From: Myxococcota bacterium
Lineage (GTDB): Bacteria > Myxococcota_A > Polyangia > Polyangiales > Houyiibacteriaceae
DNA length: 64,000 nt
Reading direction: 5' to 3'
Assembly (NCBI GenBank): GCA_028284955.1
Contig: JANQQS010000201.1
Location: 1-64,000 of the forward strand
The translations under genes were made by a program, and so were the position numbers. A model generated the notes under the pieces. That model saw nothing but the letters and a program-made list of their open reading frames with translations, ran no database searches and was not told the DNA's origin. The first letter of the stretch is position 1; every line of letters starts with the position of its first letter. Below are positions 24,140 through 33,024 of this stretch, one piece after another.

Positions 24140-26206
24140 TCATACTGCTGAAGTCACCATCGGCGGAATCGGGCAGTCAAGCGCGAGACCAATCACGCGA
24201 AGCAGCTCGCCTTCCTCGACAGTAACTTTTCGATCCGCAAGCACGCTCACTGCGCATGCATCGAGAAGCTGAGCGCGAAACGTGGCTTTGGTATGGCGGA
24301 GACGATCGAGCGAATCGCTAAGCGCGGGCAGCAAATGCCGGGTCCACGGCAAAAGCGATAGTGTTCCCACCGCTTTGGGCAACCTGGCGTGCGCCGATGC
24401 AAACGCGCTCGCCGCCGCGCGAGCGTCGGCATGCCCGGCGTGAGCCACTGCAGAGAGCAATACTCTGATTTCCTCGCGCAATCGATCGTAGCTCCAGGAA
24501 CGGCTGCGTTTGGCGGTCTCGTTCACGCGGCCAAGCCGCCGCCGAAGAGTTTCCGCGAGCACGTACTCGAAAAGGTTGAGGTGGCTGTCTGCGTCCACCA
24601 GAACGCGTACGGTGTAGCTGAACGTCTGGTACTGCGATTCGGATAGCTCCCGCAATGCAGGAACCGAGAGCTCAACCAGCGGCATCCGCAATCGATCCGG
24701 AAGCCCAATGCCAAGCTTCGCCAGGCGTTCCGTCTCTCGTCGCAAAGGAGCCCCCGCTCGGGTTTCGATGTCGACCAGCTGGCGTTCGCGAATTTCAGCG
24801 TCGGCACTCAGGAGAAGCGCGTAGACCACCGCGCTCGCCGAAAAACTGCTTCGCGCCGCGTTCTCCAGCGGCGCAGGAAGCTGCTGCAATAGGTCGCTGG
24901 CCTGTCGCGCGCGCTGCGGGTCAACGTGGCCCACCGACGCAAGAACGGCCTGCGGTGCGATTTCGAACGTAGACGGCTCTGCGCGATTCGGTTGGGCAGA
25001 GCCAGACCGTGCGCTCGCGCCGGAGAGTGCGCTCGCGCCGGAGAGTGCGCTCGCGCCGGAGAGTGCGCTCGCGCCGACTCCTTCAAAAGCAGGAGCTGAC
25101 GCTGGCGCGGTTTCCGCTCGAAACTGAGGCTCCAGCCGCGCAATCCGTTTGGAAAGGGGGGGATGTGTCGCGAGGAGTCCCCAAAACCCTCGTTGAACCG
25201 CGTCCTGAAAAAACAGATGGCTCGCTTCTTCAGCCTGCGGCGCGTCGAGCTGTCCTCCGCGGTCGTATCCGCCAATCTTCTTGAGCGCCCCGGCGATACC
25301 CACCGGGTTACGGGTAAACTGCACTGCGGAAGCATCTGCCAGGTATTCCCGCTGCCGACTCACCGCAGCCTTAATCCATTTTCCAAACAGACTGCCGAGC
25401 GACCCCACCAAAACCAGCGCTCCGCCCGCCAACATCAGCGCCAAACGCGCTTGACCGGACGATGAGCGGCGGCCTCCGGCGAGCCCACCATAGAGCGCAG
25501 CGCGCCAAACGATGCGACCAAAGAGCGCAACACAGAGAATGCCAAACACCACGCTCATCAGCTTCAGGTTGAGACGCATATCGCCATGCAAGATGTGGCT
25601 AAATTCATGCGCAACAACGCCCTGAAGCTCGTCGCGATTGAGCTGCTCGAGCGCGCCGCGGGTCACCGCGACAACGGCATCATCCAAATCAAAACCTGCC
25701 GCAAACGCGTTGATGCCTTCTTCGGGAAGCACGTACGTCTGCGGCACGGGAACTCCCGAAGCGATAGCCATCTCTTCCACCACGTTGACGAAACGCTGCT
25801 CGAGAGGATCATCGCTGCCAAGGTTCACCAGCTGGCCTCCGAGCATCTCGGCAACGGCTCGCCCTCCCTTGCGGAGCGACCAGCGGCGCCAAAGCACCGC
25901 GACGATCACCGAAGCGGCCGTACCCCCCAAACACGCGAGCAGCAATCGCGGTTGCTTCAAACACATGCGCCAGTCCATGGTCGCGAGATGGTCGGTAAGC
26001 TGGCGAGGAACCGCACGGTAGGCGGAGCCCGCGACATCGAAAGCGTCGGCGTACGCGCCGGCTTCCGTGTATCCCAACGCGCAAAACAAAAAGGCCATGA
26101 TCACGTAGACCCCAAGGCCTGTGCCCAAAACCGCCGGCACCATGAGCGCAACAAGCCAGCGACTGCGCGATCGCGCGGCGTCTTGCTGCTCGAAAAAGTT
26201 GTTCAA
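24140..26206 (-). CDS. M48-family membrane metallopeptidase with TerB-like C-terminus
   Basis: The 688-aa protein has N-terminal membrane segments (about 17-50 and 85-105), the M48 zinc site 'VVAHEFSHILHGD' (about residue 200) followed by more hydrophobic segments, and the third-ligand region 'REYLADASAVQFTR'. A Ser/Ala linker of repeated GASALS units follows near 380-400. The last ~270 residues are helical and end like a TerB domain ('DRKVTVEEGELLRVIGLALDCPIPP'). It is encoded 24 bp downstream of lemA, a pairing that is common and suggests a shared envelope quality-control role. Confidence 0.9.
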   Translation of the reverse strand: MNNFFEQQDAARSRSRWLVALMVPAVLGTGLGVYVIMAFLFCALGYTEAGAYADAFDVAGSAYRAVPRQLTDHLATMDWRMCLKQPRLLLACLGGTAASVIVAVLWRRWSLRKGGRAVAEMLGGQLVNLGSDDPLEQRFVNVVEEMAIASGVPVPQTYVLPEEGINAFAAGFDLDDAVVAVTRGALEQLNRDELQGVVAHEFSHILHGDMRLNLKLMSVVFGILCVALFGRIVWRAALYGGLAGGRRSSSGQARLALMLAGGALVLVGSLGSLFGKWIKAAVSRQREYLADASAVQFTRNPVGIAGALKKIGGYDRGGQLDAPQAEEASHLFFQDAVQRGFWGLLATHPPLSKRIARLEPQFRAETAPASAPAFEGVGASALSGASALSGASALSGASARSGSAQPNRAEPSTFEIAPQAVLASVGHVDPQRARQASDLLQQLPAPLENAARSSFSASAVVYALLLSADAEIRERQLVDIETRAGAPLRRETERLAKLGIGLPDRLRMPLVELSVPALRELSESQYQTFSYTVRVLVDADSHLNLFEYVLAETLRRRLGRVNETAKRSRSWSYDRLREEIRVLLSAVAHAGHADARAAASAFASAHARLPKAVGTLSLLPWTRHLLPALSDSLDRLRHTKATFRAQLLDACAVSVLADRKVTVEEGELLRVIGLALDCPIPPMVTSAV
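25009..25077. repeat. 18-bp in-frame tandem repeat (GASALS linker)
   Basis: About four copies of GTGCGCTCGCGCCGGAGA lie inside the M48 gene and encode GASALS on the minus strand. The period is six codons, so copy-number change would lengthen or shorten the linker without a frameshift. Confidence 0.9.
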
Positions 26207-26230
26207 GGCCGAACCTTCTTCAAGTCGGGC

Positions 26231-26827
26231 TTAGGAAAACGAAACTTGAGGAGCTTGCCGCTCTTCCGGCGCTTCGATGCTCTCTAGCAGGCCGGCATCG
26301 GAAAATCCCATCGCGCCCGCGAGCATGATGGCAGGGAACTTTTGGCGCGTGGTGTTGTAGGAGGTGACCGCATCGTTGTACGCCTGCCGCGCAAACGCGA
26401 CCCGATTTTCGGTGGACGTCAGTTCCTCCGATAGCTCCGACATCTGCTGATTGGCTTTGAGGTCTGGATAGGCTTCGCTGAGCGCAAACAGTCGACCAAG
26501 CGACGCTGTCAGCGCTCCCTCGGCACCGGCAAGGGCCATCATCGCGGACGGGTCGCCGGGGTTGTCGTGCGCCGAACCTGCCGCCGAGACCGCGCGATTG
26601 CGCGCCGTGATCACAGCTTCAAGCGTCTCCTTCTCGTGCTGCATATACCCCTTTGCAGTTTCGACGAGGTTGGGAATGAGATCGTGTCGACGCTTCAGCT
26701 GCACGTCGATCTGCGCAAACGCGTTCTTGTATCGATTGCGGCCGCCGACCAAGCCATTGTAGATACCCACGCCAAACATAGTCACGAGCAGCACCAAACC
26801 CACGGTCACGATGAGGGCGATCAACAT
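26231..26827 (-). CDS. LemA family membrane protein
   Basis: The 198-aa protein begins with one transmembrane helix ('MLIALIVTVGLVLLVTMFG') and then shows the LemA coiled-helix core ('YKNAFAQIDVQLKRRHDLIPNL', 'YMQHEKETLEAV'). ATG 26827 is preferred because AAGGAGAG lies just upstream and the helix then starts at residue 1; the longer in-frame extension has no merit. LemA proteins have a periplasmic helical domain of unclear function and usually accompany M48/HtpX peptidases, as here. Confidence 0.92.
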   Translation of the reverse strand: MLIALIVTVGLVLLVTMFGVGIYNGLVGGRNRYKNAFAQIDVQLKRRHDLIPNLVETAKGYMQHEKETLEAVITARNRAVSAAGSAHDNPGDPSAMMALAGAEGALTASLGRLFALSEAYPDLKANQQMSELSEELTSTENRVAFARQAYNDAVTSYNTTRQKFPAIMLAGAMGFSDAGLLESIEAPEERQAPQVSFS

Positions 26828-26918
26828 TCCAGCTCTCCTTGCGAATGTACAGACAACGCGCGGACCATACCTTCTTGTTTGAGGAATTTCACGGATACCG
26901 GGCTTTTTGAGTACTGTG

Positions 26919-27476
26919 ATGTCTGTGAAGCTCGTGGCTTGGCAGTGGCTCGCGGGGATGTGTGGCGTGGTTGCGGCGACGCATGTTGTGTCGGGGTGGT
27001 TGCGCACGCAGATTCGTCGGGTTCACGTGCTTCGTCGGAGCCGGCGCGCCCTCGCGGGGGAATACGCGGCCCAAGGCTTGCTTCAGAATCACGGATATAC
27101 CCTGGTGCAGAGCCAAGCGACGCATCGCTGGCATCTCGAGCTCGATGGCCAACCCGTTCCCATCGACCTTCGCGCCGACTATATTGTCCGGCGAGGGGCC
27201 CGTACCTTGGTGGCCGAGGTCAAGACTGGCGCGGTCGCGCCAAACATCACTCATGCCCCAACGCGTCGGCAACTGCTCGAATACATGCTTGCCTTCGATG
27301 TTGATGGGGTGTTGCTGGTCAACGTTGAGGATGGCGCGGTGCAAGAAGTTTGTTTGCCCCAAGGTCGTACTGCGCTCTCCCAGCCACCGCACGGAAGATT
27401 CGGTCGCTGGGAACTCGCGGCAGGGATACTCGTCGGCGCCGCGGTCGCGTCTCTGTACTGGCTAGGGATTCACTAG
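26919..27476 (+). CDS. membrane-anchored protein with PD-(D/E)XK nuclease-like core
   Basis: The 185-aa protein has an N-terminal hydrophobic segment and a C-terminal one ('AAGILVGAAVASLYW'). Between them is a stretch fitting the PD-(D/E)XK nuclease fold: Asp in 'IDLRADYIVRRG', the 'LVAEVKTG' (E-x-K) strand, and Gln in 'TRRQLLEYM' on the following helix. The motif order is as expected for an active nuclease, but two membrane segments are unusual for one. The precise family is not recognised. It is divergent from lemA, and its 3' end overlaps a convergent lipoprotein gene by 15 bp. Confidence 0.6.
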   Translation: MSVKLVAWQWLAGMCGVVAATHVVSGWLRTQIRRVHVLRRSRRALAGEYAAQGLLQNHGYTLVQSQATHRWHLELDGQPVPIDLRADYIVRRGARTLVAEVKTGAVAPNITHAPTRRQLLEYMLAFDVDGVLLVNVEDGAVQEVCLPQGRTALSQPPHGRFGRWELAAGILVGAAVASLYWLGIH

Positions 27477-28322
27477 GCCCGCGTCGAGGAACTCTGCTCG
27501 AGAGGCGCCCGGCTTGAGCCCAGAAGAAAACACTGCGCGCGCTGCGGCCATGTCGAGCGCACTGAGGCCGTCTGGAATCATGCCCGAGAACGAGCCAGGC
27601 CCACCAGCCATCAACGATTTATCGTTACCGCCGACGAGCATCTGATCCACGTGGCACATGCCCATGATGCCGTGGCCGACAAGGTCGTGAACAAACGCAT
27701 CGGCCGGTTGAATCTCTTCCTTGAGGACGACGCGTGCCGACTCGATGACAGTAAATTGCGCATCGGTGAATTCAAAGAGAACGCAGCCGCGTTCGAGCGG
27801 GCAACCTGCATCAACGGGGTTCGGATGGTCGGTGGCGGTCGCTTGTCCGGGTGTGGGAATCGGATCGTCCTCGCTCGTGGTTCGCACCGTGGTAGTGATG
27901 GCCCCGAGGGTCGCCTGCTCCACCGAACGAAGCGCGGCTTGGACCAGCTGCACGGTATCGACCCCGTCCCCGCCTTTGTCCAATGTGCGGGAAAGGACCA
28001 CGTCGACGCGGGTCCCTCGAGGATACGACGCCCAGCGCCCCGGGTTGGTGACGCAAGCGGTGAAGCCATCGCGAGGAACAAGCGGCCCAGTTCCGAGAAA
28101 GACCGCTTCGATATAGTCTTTGGTGAACTCATCGAGTTCGGTGGATACAGAACCAGGTGCCGAGCGCTCCATTGATTCACCCATAGGGGTGGGATGACTG
28201 CTGCGAGCATCACCCGCGATATCATCACTGGCGATACCGTTGCGGTCGTTCTCCGGAGAATCGCTCGTCTGGCCACACGCCACGAACACGATCCCGCTCA
28301 GAAGCCCCCAAACCCGGAACAT
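27462..28322 (-). CDS. lipoprotein with metzincin-like zinc motif
   Basis: The 286-aa product has a lipoprotein signal (lipobox FVAC, Cys16), an acidic linker, and a domain with 'FVHDLVGHGIMGMCHVD' near residue 217. This resembles HExxHxxGxxH but with one extra residue between the first two His and one before the Gly, and with no Glu. A later 'SLMAGG' could be a Met-turn. It may be a divergent or inactive metzincin protease. No closer family is recognised. Confidence 0.6.
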   Translation of the reverse strand: MFRVWGLLSGIVFVACGQTSDSPENDRNGIASDDIAGDARSSHPTPMGESMERSAPGSVSTELDEFTKDYIEAVFLGTGPLVPRDGFTACVTNPGRWASYPRGTRVDVVLSRTLDKGGDGVDTVQLVQAALRSVEQATLGAITTTVRTTSEDDPIPTPGQATATDHPNPVDAGCPLERGCVLFEFTDAQFTVIESARVVLKEEIQPADAFVHDLVGHGIMGMCHVDQMLVGGNDKSLMAGGPGSFSGMIPDGLSALDMAAARAVFSSGLKPGASRAEFLDAGLVNP

Positions 28323-28519
28323 GCGTTTCGCCCTCCGACGCCGTTTCTACCCAGGTCTCCACCGGCATTTCCATCGCCGGTACTGCGCGCAGAGGCCAGC
28401 ACCATGCGCCAGCGAAACTTATCTGGCAATAGTTTGTTGCCAATTGGATTTGTGTGTTGTTCCGCACCCCCCAAACCATTCATGTTTTGGCTCTACCAGA
28501 CCCACCCTGAAAGACGACG

Positions 28520-28852
28520 TCAGCCTCTCTGAGGAGAAGGATCGGCACGCCAGCGATGAATGCGGCGCGGCCAGCGGGCTCCTGAGTTTTTCCAGCCATT
28601 CCACTGTTGCCGGAGAAGGGGTGATACCGCTTTGGCGAGCCACGATGGAGGAACGCCGCCGTCCCGCCAAGCGTCGATGTGTATCTCGCCCGTGTTCAAG
28701 TCCATCGACACACGCGTGCAAAATGTGCTGTCCGCAGTGGTGAGCGTGACTTCGTAGGCGATGCTTTGATTCGCATCGTCTGGGGCTCCGTCTTCACAAA
28801 GCTCGAATAGAATCCGGCCACCGGTTCTCGGTTGCTCGTCCACGATGCTCAT
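28520..28852 (-). CDS. small hypothetical protein
   Basis: A 110-aa protein without signal or membrane segment. The first 75 residues alternate strand-like segments ('GRILFELCEDG', 'SIAYEVTLTTADSTFCTRVSMDLNTGEIHIDAW') and the C-terminus is rich in Trp and Arg. Its ATG lies 11 bases after the stop of the large YkuD gene on the same strand, so it is probably co-transcribed and perhaps linked in function. No family is recognised. Confidence 0.55.
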   Translation of the reverse strand: MSIVDEQPRTGGRILFELCEDGAPDDANQSIAYEVTLTTADSTFCTRVSMDLNTGEIHIDAWRDGGVPPSWLAKAVSPLLRQQWNGWKNSGARWPRRIHRWRADPSPQRG

Positions 28853-28863
28853 CGGTGACGACG

Positions 28864-31257
28864 TTAGCGGCGCCCGCGGAGGGGAGTTCGTCGTCCCGGC
28901 GCGGCTACCCGCGGAGCAGTCCGTCTGGGGGTCGCGTTTGAACTGGGGACGGGCGGTGGCGGGGACGGGTTCGTTCGAGGAAACGCGTTGCTTGGAGCGC
29001 GCGTCCCCGGGAAGGCTGGATTCGGGGATCCGCTAGGAAACGGGCTGGGGACGCCAGGGGGGCCAAACGGCACGCCTCCATCCAGCACACCGCCATCGGG
29101 AACCGGCCATGTGGTGGGGGTGATGTTGCCGAACCGATCGACTTTCACGGGGCCTCCGTCCGGTACAACGTACACGCCCGCGTCGGCCTGATACTTCGGG
29201 ATAGGCCAGGTCACCGGGGACTTCCGGCGACCCCGAACGCGTCCTTCGAGCACATTCACCGGGACCTGGCGCTCGAGCTGAAATACGTAGCCGCCTTCGT
29301 CGATTTGCATCTCGTAGGTATGCTCTTCGTATTCGACGAAGCGGCGGTATTTCAGTTGTTGCTGGCCGACTCGTTTGTGCGGTCGATGGGCCAGCACAAA
29401 CGACATCAGTCGAACTGCAATATGGTTGTGCAATCGATGACACCCGTGCGAATGACGGCGCATGATGCTCATGTAGTCCACCGAGCCGTGGGTGCGAATC
29501 CCTTCGTCGCCGCCGAGGTGCACGGTTCCATCCGAGCCTTTGACGTATTTGAGATGGTACGCCGCAACGAGTCCGTAGGCGGACGCATAGCTCGGCCCTG
29601 TCTCGTGATAGTTGACCTTGTACTTCTTCTTGCCGGTTTTTCCGGGAACGCGATTCAACAGGCTACGCGGCGGCGTTGATTCCGGCGGCAGCCACACTGG
29701 CGACGCCACAATCTGATGCCATACCCGTGGTCCGGTGGGTGAGTCTTTGTATTTCCACATGATGGAGCCATCGACGTTGTCGCTCCGCCATCCACCGATC
29801 GTCGTCCCGAACCGGGCGAGAGGAATCTTCTGATCGCGATACTTCGTAAACACCGTCAAGCGAGGTCGACGGCTCACGGGCTGGGGGCGTTCGTTGCCCT
29901 CTTCATCAAACGGAAACTCATACCAAACATCGCCGCGATTCACGGCCACGCTGAGCTCCATGTCGCCGCTGTAATACTCAGGCAGCTTGGGTCGTTTGAT
30001 CGCCACGAAACGGTGTTCGCCTCGCTTTAGTTCCCCTAGGCTATCAAGCCATCGTCCGGTAGATTCGGTCGTGCTGAGACCAAACGCGCGAATCACCTCG
30101 CGACGCAGCTTCTCTTCTAGATTGGGAATCGGATGCGGCTTTCCGTCTGCGCCAACGAACGTTCGAGGCTGGTCATCTTTTCCTTTGGAGGTGCTCCCGT
30201 CTTCGATCACGCCGGCTGCGTGCATGGCCCGCTCCGTCAAGATGCGAATCACCGATTCGCGCTCAAGCTCGATAGGCGTCAACCGAAGTTTGGCGAGGGT
30301 GTCTTTTCCGATGAATCCCCACCCGTACACGCGATGTCGTCTCTCAAACTCCGCCAGCGCCTCGTGGGTGACCCAGCCCATGGCGTCGCGAATATAGTTG
30401 TTGCGATCGCGGTAGAATCCTTCGCATGTGAGGCGTGCCTGGGTCGCGCGAATCGCTTTCACCTTCGGCAGCCATTTGCGATAATCGCGCACGCGGACGC
30501 GGTCACGATCGGAAAGCGCCTCGAGCGCCGCGAGCTGTTCAAAGTCTTCGAGGTTATGCCGCTGTTGCAGTTCGCGCACCTTGCGCTCCAGCACGGCGAA
30601 GTTTCGAGCATTCCGGCGCGCCAGGTCGTTGCCGCGATACACGACAAACCCTTCGAACTCGTTGAGCGATTGATAATCGAGCGTCCCTGCGCACGCCAAA
30701 CCAAGAGTGCTCTTGAAGCGGCTTCGGAGCACCGAAAGGGTCGGCAAGATTCCGTAGAGCTCCAGATACTTGTCGCGTTCGGCGCGCGCGCCGTGATGAT
30801 TCTTGGGAAACTCTTCGCGAGCGAGCGCAAGGTACGTGTTGCGGTAGGTGTTGGGGACAGCCTCTTCTTGCTCGTTGCCTCGCTCCGTAAAAATGTACGG
30901 CGTCCACGCTTCGCCAAGATCGAGCAGCACGTATCCAGACTCAGCCGCGGTCGCCGCATCCACATCCTTTTGCTTTTTGCCGTTGACCCAGAGGGGGACC
31001 GGCCGATGCATCGGGGGCGGCCGACTATCCACGCGTTCGTCCGTTTTCGACGGCGTCGCCGAAGGAGGCCCCGCATCCGCAGGGCGCTTTTTCTCCCCGC
31101 AAGCAACCAGCGCGACCATCACACCGCAGAGCAGCCAGGCTGGACATCGAAACGACTGTTCAATCAAAAAAGCCCAATAATGACGTGTGTTTTTCAAGGT
31201 TCTCCAGCAAAACGTTGGGCAAATCGCGCCCACAAGCAAGTTTCGAACATCAGCCAA
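28864..31257 (-). CDS. large YkuD-type L,D-transpeptidase lipoprotein
   Basis: Up to 797 aa. A hydrophobic stretch ends in lipobox LVAC (Cys53 from the most distal start), and the true start may lie nearer to it. The middle shows two segments like peptidoglycan-binding repeats ('LRSRFKSTLGLACAGTLD', 'EFERRHRVYGWGFIGKDTLAKL'). A YkuD domain then carries 'GIRTHGSVDY' and 'RRHSHGCHRLHN', the His and Cys of the active site. The last ~90 residues are Pro/Gly/Arg-rich. It probably forms or edits DAP-DAP cross-links, as does the smaller paralogue at 13.2 kb. The same-strand small gene downstream starts after 11 bases. Confidence 0.88.
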   Translation of the reverse strand: MADVRNLLVGAICPTFCWRTLKNTRHYWAFLIEQSFRCPAWLLCGVMVALVACGEKKRPADAGPPSATPSKTDERVDSRPPPMHRPVPLWVNGKKQKDVDAATAAESGYVLLDLGEAWTPYIFTERGNEQEEAVPNTYRNTYLALAREEFPKNHHGARAERDKYLELYGILPTLSVLRSRFKSTLGLACAGTLDYQSLNEFEGFVVYRGNDLARRNARNFAVLERKVRELQQRHNLEDFEQLAALEALSDRDRVRVRDYRKWLPKVKAIRATQARLTCEGFYRDRNNYIRDAMGWVTHEALAEFERRHRVYGWGFIGKDTLAKLRLTPIELERESVIRILTERAMHAAGVIEDGSTSKGKDDQPRTFVGADGKPHPIPNLEEKLRREVIRAFGLSTTESTGRWLDSLGELKRGEHRFVAIKRPKLPEYYSGDMELSVAVNRGDVWYEFPFDEEGNERPQPVSRRPRLTVFTKYRDQKIPLARFGTTIGGWRSDNVDGSIMWKYKDSPTGPRVWHQIVASPVWLPPESTPPRSLLNRVPGKTGKKKYKVNYHETGPSYASAYGLVAAYHLKYVKGSDGTVHLGGDEGIRTHGSVDYMSIMRRHSHGCHRLHNHIAVRLMSFVLAHRPHKRVGQQQLKYRRFVEYEEHTYEMQIDEGGYVFQLERQVPVNVLEGRVRGRRKSPVTWPIPKYQADAGVYVVPDGGPVKVDRFGNITPTTWPVPDGGVLDGGVPFGPPGVPSPFPSGSPNPAFPGTRAPSNAFPRTNPSPPPPVPSSNATPRRTAPRVAAPGRRTPLRGRR

Positions 31258-31352
31258 ACTTTTTCAGCATATTTCGCGCCATCTAAAAAACGCGGGGAAA
31301 TCGCGCCGCGAGGTCGCTAGGAGCCGGCGGGGCGTGTCTCATCGTACACACC

Positions 31353-31393
31353 GCTGTGTTCCTCGGGGAAAGCGCTGTGTTCCCTGGGAAAGC
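31353..31393. promoter_or_regulatory. tandem 20-bp operator-like repeats upstream of the DASS transporter
   Basis: Two near-identical direct repeats, GCTGTGTTCCTCGGGGAAAGC (31353-31373) and its one-base-shorter relative (31374-31393), each contain a small palindrome (TTCC...GGAA). They lie about 40-80 bp before the transporter start, where an operator would be expected. No regulator is recognisable. Confidence 0.4.
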
Positions 31394-31431
31394 AGAACGT
31401 GTTTTGAAAGGAGCGTGATAAAGGTCGACCG

Positions 31432-32901
31432 GTGAACGCGAATAACGCCCCTGGCCGCACCCGGAGACTCGTGGGGCTCCTCATCACGATGCCCATCGCG
31501 GCAGGGTTGTGGTTTGCGCCGTTGCCCCTAGCCCCCGATGCGCAGCGTTTGCTTGCCGTATTCGGCGGAGTCATCGCTCTCTGGGTCAGCGAAGCGATTC
31601 CGATTGGCGCGACCGCGATGCTGATCGCGCCGTTGATGGTCGTCGCGGGAATTACCAGCGCCAAAACAGCCTTCGCGCCCTACGCCGACCCCCTGCTCTT
31701 TCTGTTTATCGGGGGGTTCATGATCGCCGAAGCGATGAAACGGCACGGATTGGATCGTCGCATCGCCAACCTATTGCTGCGCAGCCCCTGGGTGCACGGA
31801 GCGCCGCGTCGCGTACGCGCGGCCTTCATGCTCACCGCCATGATCTTGTCCATGTGGATAAGCAATACCGCCACCACCGCCATTTTGGTGCCCATCTTGC
31901 TCGGTGCGACAGCCGGCAACGGGAACGGAACGCGCAGCCACGGAAAGGAACGCGGAGGAGACGGTGACGACCACGCCGTCACTGGCAGCTTGCTGGCCAT
32001 CGCCTACGCTTGCTCGCTGGGCGGCACTGGAACGCTTATCGGAAGCCCGCCCAACTTGATCGCCGCGCGCTTCTTGAACGAACACGGTTTCGAATTTGGT
32101 TTTGTTCGCTGGATGATGATCGGCGTGCCCACGTCGTTGCTTTTGGTGATTGCCGCAGGCGCGGTGCTCGAACGTTGGGCGCCACCTCATTCCGCGACCG
32201 AAGCGATTGCGTCGGGCCGCCAAACCTGGACCCAGGGCGAACTTGTGACAGCGCTATCGTTTGGCTTGGCCGTGCTTGGCTGGTCGATACCCGGCATTTT
32301 GAAAGCTGCAGAAGTGCCTGGCGGCGCAGAGCTATCCAAAGCGCTGCCTGGTGGCGTCGTGGCGGTGCTCGCGGCTTCGGTGTTGTTTTTCTTCCGCGAT
32401 GATTCGCCGAACGCCGAACCCGTGCTTCCGTGGCGCGACGCCATGCGCATCGACTGGGGCATTATTCTTCTGTTCGGGGGCGGCATCTCGCTTGGAAAGC
32501 AAATGTTCGATACCGGGCTTGCGGCGAGCCTCAGCCGCGGTTTTGTGGAGTTCACAGGCGTTCAAGATCTGTGGGCCCTGACCGCCATTGTCACCGTGTT
32601 CACGATCTTCTTTACCGAAGTATGCTCCAACACTGCGTCGTCCAATATGCTGGTTCCGCTCGTGATCGCGATCGCCAATGAGCTCGGCGTATCGCCACTG
32701 CCGCCAACCCTCGCCGTAGGCTTGGCGGCGAGCTGCGCGTTTATGCTGCCCATTGCCACCGCACCCAACGCTATCGTCTACGGCACGGGCCGAATCAAGC
32801 TGCCCGATATGATGCGGGTCGGGCTTGTCATGAACCTGGTGAGCGCAGCAGTAATTTTTGCCGCGCTGCGCGTGTTCAGCGAGCTCTACGGCTGGAGCTA
32901 G
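31432..32901 (+). CDS. DASS/SLC13-family anion (dicarboxylate) transporter
   Basis: The 489-aa inner-membrane protein has about 12 hydrophobic segments and both SNT repeats of the family ('MWISNTATTAIL' and 'VCSNTASSNML'), with 'GGTGTLIGSPPNLI' and 'IATAPNAIVYGTG' hairpins. Members import di- or tricarboxylates or sulfate with sodium; the actual ion is not predictable. A charged, Gly-rich insertion near residues 163-182 is unusual. The start is GTG 31432. It is divergent from the YkuD gene, with operator-like repeats in the gap and a stem-loop just after the stop. Confidence 0.92.
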   Translation: MNANNAPGRTRRLVGLLITMPIAAGLWFAPLPLAPDAQRLLAVFGGVIALWVSEAIPIGATAMLIAPLMVVAGITSAKTAFAPYADPLLFLFIGGFMIAEAMKRHGLDRRIANLLLRSPWVHGAPRRVRAAFMLTAMILSMWISNTATTAILVPILLGATAGNGNGTRSHGKERGGDGDDHAVTGSLLAIAYACSLGGTGTLIGSPPNLIAARFLNEHGFEFGFVRWMMIGVPTSLLLVIAAGAVLERWAPPHSATEAIASGRQTWTQGELVTALSFGLAVLGWSIPGILKAAEVPGGAELSKALPGGVVAVLAASVLFFFRDDSPNAEPVLPWRDAMRIDWGIILLFGGGISLGKQMFDTGLAASLSRGFVEFTGVQDLWALTAIVTVFTIFFTEVCSNTASSNMLVPLVIAIANELGVSPLPPTLAVGLAASCAFMLPIATAPNAIVYGTGRIKLPDMMRVGLVMNLVSAAVIFAALRVFSELYGWS

Positions 32902-32927
32902 CCCGGATATTTCACAAGATCCGGGCT
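32900..32927 (+). terminator. stem-loop after the DASS transporter
   Basis: AGCCCGGAT (32900-32908) and ATCCGGGCT (32919-32927) form a perfect 9-bp stem with a 10-nt loop that begins inside the stop codon. No long T-run follows, so it may be a weak or Rho-assisted terminator, or mRNA 3'-end protection. Confidence 0.5.
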
Positions 32928-33024
32928 TGCGCAAAATCCGGACAGATGTGTCGAGAAGTTGGGTCTCGCGGGAATCGAACCCGATCCTAGGGAGCACGTT
33001 TTTCTCGAGCCAGAAGGTTTCCGC

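Noticed and set aside
32961-32990. tRNA T-arm-like sequence on the minus strand (CGGGTTCGATTCCCG)
   Set aside because: Only four T-stem pairs form, no 5' acceptor strand complementary to GAGACCC lies within 100 bases, and no D-arm or anticodon arm is present. It is probably chance, or at most a decayed fragment.
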